From Zhihengliuella alba (GTDB lineage: Bacteria; Actinomycetota; Actinomycetes; Actinomycetales; Micrococcaceae), in contig NZ_BAABCJ010000002.1 of assembly GCF_039538765.1 (NCBI RefSeq), positions 744,001 through 808,000 on the forward strand: a stretch of DNA of 64,000 bases, read 5' to 3'. The position numbers and the translations under genes were made by a program. Below, piece by piece: positions 25,594-33,331 of the stretch (its first letter is position 1; every line of letters starts with the position of its first letter). The notes under the pieces are model-generated. The model had not been told where the DNA came from and did not search any database. It saw only the letters and a list, made by a program, of their open reading frames with translations.

Positions 25594-26570
25594 TCGTCAC
25601 ACTGACCGCCAATCCCAGCCTGGACCGCACCATCGATCTCGCCGCGCCACTCGTCCGCGGCGGCGTCCAGAGGGCCACTGCCACCCACTCCCAACCGGCC
25701 GGCAAGGGCGTGAATGTCTCCCGCGCCGTCGCCGCCGCAGGGCGGCCCACGGTGGCGGTCCTGCCCGGCGACCCGTCCGACCCGCTGGTCCTCGGCCTCG
25801 CGGAGGACGGCCTCCCCCACCTCGCCCTGCCCATCGGCCAACCGCTGCGCAGCAACGTGACCGTCACGGAGCCGGACGGGACCACCACCAAGATCAACGA
25901 GCCCGGCCCCACGCTCTCCGCCGCCGACCAGGACGCGCTCGCGGCGCTCGTCGCGGAGGCCTCGTCCGGGGCCGCCTGGCTGGTCCTCGCCGGGTCGCTG
26001 CCGCCCGGTGTGGCACCCGACTACTACGCCCGGCTCGCCGCCCGGCTGCGGCGCACCCTCGGCGCCGAGTGCCCGCGCATCGCCGTCGACACGTCCGGCG
26101 CGCCGCTGGGGGCCGCGCTCGCCGCGGGACCGGAGTCGGCGCCGTCGCTCCTGAAACCCAACGCCGAGGAGCTCGCCGAGCTCGTCGGCGGCACCACGGA
26201 GGCCGAGCTCGAGGCCTCGCCGGAGCTCGCCGCCGACACCGCGCGGCAGCTGCTCGACCGCGGCGTCGAGGCGGTCCTCGCGACGCTCGGTGCGGGCGGG
26301 GCCGTCCTCGTCACCCGCGACGGCGCCTGGCGCGCCTCCCATCCACCGGTCGCGGCGCGCAGCACCGTCGGCGCCGGAGACTCATCGCTGGCCGGCTACG
26401 TCCTCGCGGACCTCGCCGGCGTCGACGCACCGGGGCGCCTCGCCCGGGCCGTCGCCTACGGCGCCGCGGCGGCCTCGCTGCCCGGCTCCGTCATCCCCTC
26501 CCCGCACCACACCGACCCCGGCGCCGTCACGGTCGTCGACATCACCCGCCAAGGATCACGCCATGACTGA
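25590..26570 (+). CDS. fruK: 1-phosphofructokinase
   Basis: The 326-residue PfkB-family kinase phosphorylates fructose 1-phosphate to fructose 1,6-bisphosphate. It starts MIVTLTANPSLDRTI. It carries PAGKGVNVSRA and the ATP/catalytic-base motif STVGAGDSSLAG (Asp of GAGD). It is translationally coupled on both sides: ATGA with fruR, and the fruA ATG lies 7 nt upstream of its stop codon. Confidence 0.95.
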   Translation: MIVTLTANPSLDRTIDLAAPLVRGGVQRATATHSQPAGKGVNVSRAVAAAGRPTVAVLPGDPSDPLVLGLAEDGLPHLALPIGQPLRSNVTVTEPDGTTTKINEPGPTLSAADQDALAALVAEASSGAAWLVLAGSLPPGVAPDYYARLAARLRRTLGAECPRIAVDTSGAPLGAALAAGPESAPSLLKPNAEELAELVGGTTEAELEASPELAADTARQLLDRGVEAVLATLGAGGAVLVTRDGAWRASHPPVAARSTVGAGDSSLAGYVLADLAGVDAPGRLARAVAYGAAAASLPGSVIPSPHHTDPGAVTVVDITRQGSRHD

Positions 26571-28776
26571 AAACCATGCTCCGCAGGACTCCGGCAGCCC
26601 CGAGCTGATCACGGAGGACCTGGTCCGCCTGGACGCCGACCTCGGTGCCGACAGCGCCGCAGTCATCGACCAGCTCGCCGCACTCGTCGCCGCGACCGGT
26701 CGCGCCGACTCCGCCGCCGCGCTGGCGGAGGACGCCAAGGCCCGCGAGGCGAAGACCGCCACGGGCGTCCCCGGCGGCATCGCCATCCCGCACTGCCGCT
26801 CGGCCGCCGTCTCGGTGCCGACGCTCGCGATGGCCCGGCTCGCCCCGGCCGTCGACTTCGGCGCCAAGGACAGCGCCGCGGACCTCGTCTTCTTCATCGC
26901 CGCGCCGGACGGCGCGGACAAGGCGCACCTGAAGCTGCTCTCCAAGCTCGCCCGCGCCCTGGTCCGGAAGGACTTCACGGCCGCGCTCCGGTCCGCGGAG
27001 TCGCCGGCCGAGATCGTCGAACTGGTTCGCGGCGTCGTCGCACCGGCTCCGGCGGAGCCGGGCTCCGGCACCGCGCAGGACTCCTCGGGTACGACGCCGG
27101 CTGCCGCGGCCGGTGCCACCGCCACCGCAGGCGCACCCGGTGGGAAACACAGCGCGGGACAGTCCGGCGCCGGGCCCGACCAGGCCGCCGGGACCCGCGA
27201 CGATGCGAACGACCGTCCGGACGCCGGCGCGGACGCCTCCGTCCCCGCGGGCGGCGGCCGGCCGAAGCTCATCGCGGTGACGGCCTGCCCCACGGGCATC
27301 GCCCACACCTACATGGCGGCCGACTCGATCGCCCAGGCGGCCGAGGAGGCGGGCGTGGACATCGCCGTGGAGACCCAGGGCTCCTCCGGCGCCACCCCGC
27401 TGGACCAGTCCGTGATCGATGCGGCGGACGCCGTGATCTTCGCGGTGGACGTCGACGTGCGGGACCGCGACCGGTTCGCCGGCAAGCCCGTGATCCAGGT
27501 GCCGGTCAAGCGCGGCATCGACCAGCCGGACGAGCTGGTGCGGCGCGCCGTCGCCGCCGCCTCGGACCCGGACGCCCGGCGGGTCCCCGGCTCCGCGGGC
27601 GGCTCGGACGGGGAGTCCGACGCCGCCGTCCAGTCCGGCGGCCGGGAGTCCTTCGGCGCCGGCCTCAAGCGCGCACTGCTCACCGGCGTGAGCTACATGA
27701 TCCCGTTCGTCGCCGGCGGCGGCCTGCTCATCGCCCTGGGCTTCCTGCTCGGCGGCTACGACATCACCGACGTCGCCGACGACATCCTGGGCGCGAACAC
27801 GCTCTTCGACCTGCCCGAGGGCGGCCTCTCCGCCTACCTCGGCGCCGTGGCCTTCAAGATCGGCGCGCTGTCCATGGGCTTCCTGGTCCCGGCGCTGGCG
27901 GGCTACATCGCCTACGCCTACGCCGACCGGCCCGGCATCGCCCCCGGCTTCACCGCGGGCGCCGTCGCCGGCTTCATGGGCGCCGGGTTCCTGGGCGGCA
28001 TCGTCGGCGGCCTGATCGCCGGCCTCGCGGCCCGCTGGATCAACTCGTGGACGGTCCCGCGCTGGCTGCGCGGCCTGATGCCGGTGGTCATCGTGCCGCT
28101 GCTGGGCTCGATCATCGCGTCCGGCCTGATGTTCCTCTTCCTCGGCGGCCCGATCGCCGCACTGACGGTGGCGCTGAACGACTGGCTCTCCGGCATGACC
28201 GGCACCGCCGCCGCCGCGCTCGGCCTGATCCTCGGCCTGATGATGGCCTTCGACCTCGGCGGCCCCGTCAACAAGGTCGCGTACTCGTTCGCCGTCGCCG
28301 GGCTGAGTGCCGGCTCCCTGACGGACAACCCGGCCCCGCTGATGATCATGGCCGCCGTCATGGCGGCGGGCATGGTCCCGCCGCTCGCCATGGCCCTGGC
28401 GACCACGGTCTCGCCGCGCCAGTTCACGCAGCCCGAGCGGGAGAACGGCAAGGCGGCCTGGCTCCTGGGAGCGGCGTTCATCTCCGAGGGCGCCATCCCG
28501 TTCGCCGCCGCCGATCCGCTCCGCGTCATCCCCGCCTCAATGCTGGGCGCCGCGACCACGGGCGCGATGATCATGAGCTTCGACGTCGTCAGCCAGGCCC
28601 CGCACGGAGGCATCTTCGTCTTCTTCGCGATGGACGGCACGTGGCCGATGTTCATCGTTGCCACCCTGGTCGGCACCGTGGTCTCCGCGGCCGCCGTCCT
28701 GGCGCTGAAGAAGTTCGCCCGCAAGGCCCCGGCCTCCGCCCCGGCCGAGGCGGCACCGGTGGAGGTGGCGGCGTGA
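26563..28776 (+). CDS. fruA: Fructose-specific PTS enzyme IIABC
   Basis: The 737-residue protein has IIA (1-150, phospho-histidine His77 in GIAIPHCRS), a low-complexity linker (about 155-220), IIB (about 225-325, phospho-cysteine in VTACPTGIAHTYMAA) and the membrane IIC domain (about 360-715). It imports fructose while making fructose 1-phosphate for FruK. ATG 26563 overlaps the end of fruK. It ends in a GTGA overlap with ptsI. Another short linker rich in Gly/Ser joins IIB and IIC. Confidence 0.95.
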   Translation: MTENHAPQDSGSPELITEDLVRLDADLGADSAAVIDQLAALVAATGRADSAAALAEDAKAREAKTATGVPGGIAIPHCRSAAVSVPTLAMARLAPAVDFGAKDSAADLVFFIAAPDGADKAHLKLLSKLARALVRKDFTAALRSAESPAEIVELVRGVVAPAPAEPGSGTAQDSSGTTPAAAAGATATAGAPGGKHSAGQSGAGPDQAAGTRDDANDRPDAGADASVPAGGGRPKLIAVTACPTGIAHTYMAADSIAQAAEEAGVDIAVETQGSSGATPLDQSVIDAADAVIFAVDVDVRDRDRFAGKPVIQVPVKRGIDQPDELVRRAVAAASDPDARRVPGSAGGSDGESDAAVQSGGRESFGAGLKRALLTGVSYMIPFVAGGGLLIALGFLLGGYDITDVADDILGANTLFDLPEGGLSAYLGAVAFKIGALSMGFLVPALAGYIAYAYADRPGIAPGFTAGAVAGFMGAGFLGGIVGGLIAGLAARWINSWTVPRWLRGLMPVVIVPLLGSIIASGLMFLFLGGPIAALTVALNDWLSGMTGTAAAALGLILGLMMAFDLGGPVNKVAYSFAVAGLSAGSLTDNPAPLMIMAAVMAAGMVPPLAMALATTVSPRQFTQPERENGKAAWLLGAAFISEGAIPFAAADPLRVIPASMLGAATTGAMIMSFDVVSQAPHGGIFVFFAMDGTWPMFIVATLVGTVVSAAAVLALKKFARKAPASAPAEAAPVEVAA

Positions 28777-30524
28777 GCGCGGGCGAGGGCACGCCCCCGC
28801 TCGACGGCGGCACCCGGGTCCTCGCCGGCGTCGGCGTGAGCGCGGGCCGGGTCATCGGCCGCGTGAAGCGGATGCCGGATCCCGTGCAGCCGCCGGCCGA
28901 CGGCGCCCCGCTGCCGGAGGGCGCCGACGTGGACTCCGAGACCGAGCGCCTGAGGACGGCGACGCAGACCGTGGCCGCCGGCCTGAAGGCCCGTGCCGCC
29001 GTCGCGACCGGCGACGCCGCCGCGGTGCTGAAGGCGACCGCGCTGATGGCCGGGGACCGGACGCTCCTGAAGTCGGCCACCAAGCTCGTGGCCTCCGGCA
29101 CCAGCGCCGAGTCGGCGATCTGGGAGGCGGCCGACGCCGTCGCGACCCAGCTGACCGCGCTCGGCGGCTACATGGCCGAGCGCGCCACGGACGTCCTGGA
29201 CGTGCGCGCCCGGATCGTCGCGGAGCTCCGCGGCGTCCCCGCGCCGGGGATCCCGGACTCGGAGGAGCCGTTCGTCCTGTGCGCGGTGGATCTGGCGCCC
29301 GCCGACACGGCGACGCTCGACCCGGCCAAGGTCCTGGCGCTCGTCACGTCGGACGGCGGCCCGCAGTCGCACACCGCCATCATCGCCCGCTCGCTCGGGC
29401 TGCCCGCGATCGTCGCCGCGACCGGGACGACGGCGCTGGCCGACGGCGACCTGGTCTTCGTCGACGGGATCACCGGCACGGTGACCCGCGATCCGGGCCC
29501 CGCCGAGGAGGAGATCGCCGCGAGCTACGCCAACCGTGCGGCCCTCCCCGACTTCGACGGCGCGGGTGCGCTCGCGGACGGGCGCAGCGTGCCGCTGCTG
29601 GCGAACGTCGGCAGCGGGACGGACGCCGTGGCGGCCGCGGAGGCGGGCGCCGAGGGCGTCGGCCTGCTGCGCACCGAGTTCTGCTTCCTGGGCCGGGACA
29701 AGGAGCCCACGCACGAGGAGCAGGTCGAGGCGTATCGGGCCGTGTTCGACGCGTTCCCCGGCCGCAAGGTCGTGGTCCGCACGCTCGACGCCGGGGCCGA
29801 CAAGCCCCTGCCGTTCCTGACCGACGACACCGAGCCCAACCCGGCCCTCGGCGTCCGGGGCTACCGGACCGACGGCGCCACGCCGGGCGTGCTGGCCCGC
29901 CAGCTCGCGGCGATCGCCGAGGCCGCGGAGAACTCCAGGGCCGACGTGTGGACCATGGCCCCGATGATCTCCACGCCGGCCGAGGCCGAGCGGTTCGCCG
30001 GGCTCTGCGCCGCGGCCGGGCTGCGCACCCCGGGCGTGATGGTGGAGGTGCCGTCCGCGGCGGTCCTCGCCGGGCAGATCCTGCAGCGCGTGGACTTCGC
30101 GTCCATCGGCACCAACGACCTCACCCAGTACACGATGGCGGCCGACCGCCAGCTCGGCGCCCTCGCCGAGCTGAACGACCCGTGGCAGCCGGCGGTCCTG
30201 CACCTGATCAAGGCCACGGCCGACGGCGGTCGCGCCGCCGGCGGTGCAACCTCGGAGGGGTCAGCGACCACGGGCGCCAAGCCGGTGGGCGTCTGCGGCG
30301 AGGCGGCCGCGGACCCGGCCCTCGCCGTCGTCCTGGTGGGCCTGGGCGTCGCGACGCTGTCGATGAACCGGCGCGCCCTGCCGGCCGTCGCGGCGATCCT
30401 CCGCACGGTGGACCTCGCGGAGGCGCAACGGCTCGCCGGGCTGGCCCTCGCTGCGCCGTCGGCCGCCGAGGCCAAGGAACTCGTCCGCGCCGAGCTCCTT
30501 GAGCTGGAGCGCTTCGGCCTCTGA
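28773..30524 (+). CDS. ptsI: Phosphoenolpyruvate-protein phosphotransferase (enzyme I)
   Basis: The 583-residue enzyme I passes phosphate from PEP to HPr. The active-site histidine is His200 in SDGGPQSHTAIIARS. The PEP-binding barrel has GLLRTEFCFLGRD, VVVRTLDAGADKPLPF, FASIGTNDLTQYTMAADR and a GVCGEAA loop. GTG 28773 overlaps the fruA stop (GTGA). An Ala/Gly/Thr-rich insert (AAGGATSEGSATTGA) interrupts the C-terminal part. A 13-bp degenerate repeat array starts at its stop codon. Confidence 0.95.
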   Translation: MSAGEGTPPLDGGTRVLAGVGVSAGRVIGRVKRMPDPVQPPADGAPLPEGADVDSETERLRTATQTVAAGLKARAAVATGDAAAVLKATALMAGDRTLLKSATKLVASGTSAESAIWEAADAVATQLTALGGYMAERATDVLDVRARIVAELRGVPAPGIPDSEEPFVLCAVDLAPADTATLDPAKVLALVTSDGGPQSHTAIIARSLGLPAIVAATGTTALADGDLVFVDGITGTVTRDPGPAEEEIAASYANRAALPDFDGAGALADGRSVPLLANVGSGTDAVAAAEAGAEGVGLLRTEFCFLGRDKEPTHEEQVEAYRAVFDAFPGRKVVVRTLDAGADKPLPFLTDDTEPNPALGVRGYRTDGATPGVLARQLAAIAEAAENSRADVWTMAPMISTPAEAERFAGLCAAAGLRTPGVMVEVPSAAVLAGQILQRVDFASIGTNDLTQYTMAADRQLGALAELNDPWQPAVLHLIKATADGGRAAGGATSEGSATTGAKPVGVCGEAAADPALAVVLVGLGVATLSMNRRALPAVAAILRTVDLAEAQRLAGLALAAPSAAEAKELVRAELLELERFGL

Positions 30525-30599
30525 ACTCCGCCTTTGAACGCCCCCTCTGAACTCCGCCTCTGAACCCGGCCTCCGGACTCGGCGTCTGGACTCCGGACT
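30522..30599 (+). repeat. Six degenerate 13-bp tandem repeats beginning at the ptsI stop
   Basis: Units TGAACTCCGCCTT, TGAACGCCCCCTC, TGAACTCCGCCTC, TGAACCCGGCCTC, CGGACTCGGCGTC and TGGACTCCGGACT follow each other exactly from 30522. The first TGA is the ptsI stop codon. No hairpin is needed to explain it. Confidence 0.8.
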
Positions 30600-30707
30600 G
30601 CCACGGACGGCCGCCAGCGGCCGGATCGACCGGAGCCCTCCGGCCGGGCCGCTGGCATCATGAACCACAGAAACCCTCGCGAACACCATCCCCCGAAGGA
30701 GCACACC

Positions 30708-30986
30708 ATGGCCGAACGTACCGCCACCATTGCCAGCCGCGTCGGACTGCACGCCCGCCCGGCATCCATCTTCGCCGAGGCCGCCGCCGAGCAGCCGGTC
30801 GAGGTCACGATCGCCCTCGAGGGCGAGCCGGCCGACGACGCGCTCGACGCCTCGAGCATCCTGTCCCTCATGGGCCTGGGCGCCGAGTACGGGACCACCG
30901 TGGTCCTCCGCGCCGAGGGCGAGGGCGCCGACGAGGCACTGGACACCCTCGTGAAGATCCTCGAGACGGACCACGACGCCGAGTAG
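30708..30986 (+). CDS. ptsH: Phosphocarrier protein HPr
   Basis: The 92-residue HPr carries phosphate from enzyme I to the sugar permeases. The active histidine is His15 in VGLHARPAS, and the regulatory-serine region corresponds to DASSILSLMGLG (Ser49/50). AAGGAG lies 7 nt before the ATG. A 183-nt gap separates it from ptsI and it may have its own promoter. A strong hairpin follows. Confidence 0.95.
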   Translation: MAERTATIASRVGLHARPASIFAEAAAEQPVEVTIALEGEPADDALDASSILSLMGLGAEYGTTVVLRAEGEGADEALDTLVKILETDHDAE

Positions 30987-31068
30987 AGCAGGCCTGCGCA
31001 CGCAGAGGGGCCCACGGCCGGTCGAACGACCCCCGGGCCCACCGGCGAACCAGTCCGTAGGCCCGCAC

Positions 31069-31102
31069 GACGGCCGCTCTCCCCTCCGGGAGGGCGGCCG
31101 TC
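31069..31102 (+). terminator. GC-rich terminator-like hairpin after ptsH
   Basis: GACGGCCGC (31069-31077) pairs with GCGGCCGTC (31094-31102) and CTCCC with GGGAG inside, with a 4-nt loop. There is no T-tract. It is the only strong structure in the gene-free stretch 30987-31240. Confidence 0.6.
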
Positions 31103-31240
31103 GCCGTTCCCGCTCCGCTTCAGCGGAGGTTCCCGAGCCACGCCCGGCCGATCCGTGCCGCGGGGCCGAAGGAGCCGGGCGGGAGGAGCCGGGCCGGAGG
31201 AGCCGGGCCGGAGCGACTGGGCCGCCCGGCGTCACAACCG

Positions 31241-31269
31241 TTGACACCCCTGTGTGATCGCCCTAACGT
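31241..31269 (+). promoter_or_regulatory. Promoter of the NTF2-like/NCS1 permease pair
   Basis: A perfect -35 TTGACA (31241-31246), 17 nt, then TAACGT (31264-31269). The leader of about 60 nt to 31336 has no recognised riboswitch. Confidence 0.65.
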
Positions 31270-31335
31270 TTCGGTGTTTACCTCAGAGCAACACACGTTG
31301 GTCAGCAGTAATACTCCGAGACGACAGGAACCGGC

Positions 31336-31788
31336 ATGATCCCTTCGACCGACCAAGTCCGCGCCACAGCCGCAGGGCTCGTCGACGCCTTCGCAGCCAC
31401 GGACACGGAGCGCTACTTCGCCTTCTTCGCCGAGGACGCCAGCTTCGTGTTCCACACCGAGCCGGAGCGCCTGGACAGCCGCGCCGCGTACCAGGAGCTG
31501 TGGCAGTCGTGGCTGCGCTCCGGATGGCACGTCGCGGCCTGCGAGTCCACGCGCCAGCACATCCAGACCTTCCCCGGCGGCGCCGTCCTCTCCCATGACG
31601 TCGCCACGTCCGTGAGCACCGGTGACGGCGACGAGTCCTACCGCGAACGGGAGACGATCGTGTTCGCGTACGACGGCGAACGCCTCCTGGCCGTCCACGA
31701 GCATCTCTCCCCGCGTCCGGACGCGACGGAGGCCGAGCTCGATGGGTCCGGCCACCACGCCGCCGGCCAGGGGCAGGACCGGCTGTGA
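31336..31788 (+). CDS. NTF2/SnoaL-like protein
   Basis: The 150-residue protein has the cone-shaped NTF2-like fold pattern: an N-terminal helix TAAGLVDAFAATDTERYFAF, FAEDASFVFHTEPERLDSRA, then strands ending FAYDGERLLAVHEHLSP. Such proteins are small-molecule-binding or catalytic accessory proteins. It is translationally coupled by GTGA to an NCS1 permease, so it may act on the imported nucleobase or vitamin precursor. No catalytic residues can be named. Confidence 0.8.
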   Translation: MIPSTDQVRATAAGLVDAFAATDTERYFAFFAEDASFVFHTEPERLDSRAAYQELWQSWLRSGWHVAACESTRQHIQTFPGGAVLSHDVATSVSTGDGDESYRERETIVFAYDGERLLAVHEHLSPRPDATEAELDGSGHHAAGQGQDRL

Positions 31789-33206
31789 ACCTCTACCGCC
31801 GTCTCAATGCGTACCTGGAGGCCCACACCGACAACGCCGGACCGCTCCGCGGCACGGCCACTGCGCCCCGTCTGGGCATGATCTGGTTGGCCGCGAACCT
31901 GGTGGTCACGACCCTCCTGACGGGAACGCTGTTCATTCCTGGCGTCACCATGGGCACGGCCCTGGCGATGATCGTCGTTGGAACGCTGATCGGCGCCGTC
32001 GTCCTCACCCTGGTGGGGAACATCGGCACCCGCACCGGTCTGCCGACCATGGCGCTGACCCGTGCATCGTTCGGCACCCGGGGCACCTACGTCCCCGTCG
32101 CCGCGAACGTGCTGATCCTGATGGGCTGGAGCTGGGTGCAGGCGATGCTCGCCGGCGTCACCGTCAACGCGCTCGTCGAGCAGACCACCGGGTTCTCCAA
32201 CCCGGTGCTGTTCTCCGTGATCTGCGAAGTGATCGTGGTGCTGCTGGCCATCTTCGGCCACGAAGGGATCTCCAGGGTCGAGCCGTGGCTGGCGGTGGCC
32301 ATGATCATCGTCATCGGCACGATCTTCTACACGGCCTTCACAGCGTTCAGCCCGGCCGACTACGCCTCCATCGCCCCCGCGCCCGAGCTCGGCATGACCT
32401 CGGCGATCGTGCTCGACATCGTGGTGGCCACCGCCATCTCCTGGACCGTGCTCTCGGCCGATATCAACCGGATGGCCCGCTCGAGCCGGGCGAACTTCCT
32501 CGGCGCCGGCATCGGCTACTCGGCCTCTACCGTCATCTCGATGTCGCTCGGGGCGATCGCGCTCGGCTACGTCATGCTCCGCGGCGACGAGGCCCCCGCC
32601 TTCGACCCGTCCATCCTCGTGACGGCCTTCGGCGCGCCCTTCGCCGTCGTCGTCTTCCTCTCCGTCATGGCGACCAACACCATGGCCGTCTACGGCATGG
32701 TCACGTCCGCCGTGAACGCCCGGGCCGGCGGCCGGCTGAAGTTCCTGCCGACGGCGCTGGTCCTCGGCGGGATCTCCGTGGTGGGGTCCACCTGGATGGC
32801 GCTGCTGGACCAGTTCACGAGCTTCCTCGTGGTGATCGGCTCGCTCTTCGTGCCAGTCTTCGCCGTCATGATCGTGGACTACTACGTCCTCCGGCGCCGC
32901 TCGTACTCGCGGGACATCCTCAGCGCCTCCGGCGGCCGCTACTGGTACCGCGGCGGCTTCAATCCGGTGGCGCTCGCGGTGTGGGCCCTCGGCGCCGCGG
33001 CATCGCTCGCGTTCACGTATCTGTGGCCGCTTCCGGTGGGGGCCACCCTGCCGACCTTCGCACTGACGTTCCTGCTCTACCTCGCCCTCTCGTGGCGCGG
33101 CCGGGAGCAGGGCCGGCCCGGCCGGCAGCGCCATCTGGCCGAGGCCTCCGACTCCGACCCCGACCCCGACCCCGACCCCGCCGAGGATCCGGCACCCGCG
33201 GGCTGA
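31785..33206 (+). CDS. NCS1-family purine/cytosine permease
   Basis: The 473-residue membrane protein has about 12 helices and NCS1 features: RASFGTRGTYVPVAANV, a GWSWVQAML segment and SWTVLSADINRMARS. The family imports cytosine, purines, allantoin, hydantoins or thiamine precursors with protons or sodium; the substrate here is not determined. The C-terminus is a short DP-repeat tail. GTG 31785 overlaps the preceding gene. A perfect terminator follows. Confidence 0.85.
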   Translation: MNLYRRLNAYLEAHTDNAGPLRGTATAPRLGMIWLAANLVVTTLLTGTLFIPGVTMGTALAMIVVGTLIGAVVLTLVGNIGTRTGLPTMALTRASFGTRGTYVPVAANVLILMGWSWVQAMLAGVTVNALVEQTTGFSNPVLFSVICEVIVVLLAIFGHEGISRVEPWLAVAMIIVIGTIFYTAFTAFSPADYASIAPAPELGMTSAIVLDIVVATAISWTVLSADINRMARSSRANFLGAGIGYSASTVISMSLGAIALGYVMLRGDEAPAFDPSILVTAFGAPFAVVVFLSVMATNTMAVYGMVTSAVNARAGGRLKFLPTALVLGGISVVGSTWMALLDQFTSFLVVIGSLFVPVFAVMIVDYYVLRRRSYSRDILSASGGRYWYRGGFNPVALAVWALGAAASLAFTYLWPLPVGATLPTFALTFLLYLALSWRGREQGRPGRQRHLAEASDSDPDPDPDPAEDPAPAG

Positions 33207-33232
33207 GCGGGGCAGCCGAGACGACCACCCGA

Positions 33233-33280
33233 GACGACGAGGGGCTCCCCGGACCGAAGTCCAGGGAGCCCCTCGTCGTC
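33233..33280. terminator. Perfect 17-bp bidirectional terminator
   Basis: GACGACGAGGGGCTCCC (33233-33249) and GGGAGCCCCTCGTCGTC (33264-33280) pair without mismatch around a 14-nt loop. It lies between the NCS1 permease and the converging putA. Confidence 0.85.
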
Positions 33281-33331
33281 CACCTCCGCGGCCGGGTCGC
33301 CCCAGCCGTGGAGTGTGTCAGGCGGTGGTGA

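Noticed and set aside
31270..31335. TPP or purine riboswitch before the NTF2-NCS1 genes
   Set aside because: The conserved thi-box and purine-aptamer segments are absent in the roughly 60-nt leader.
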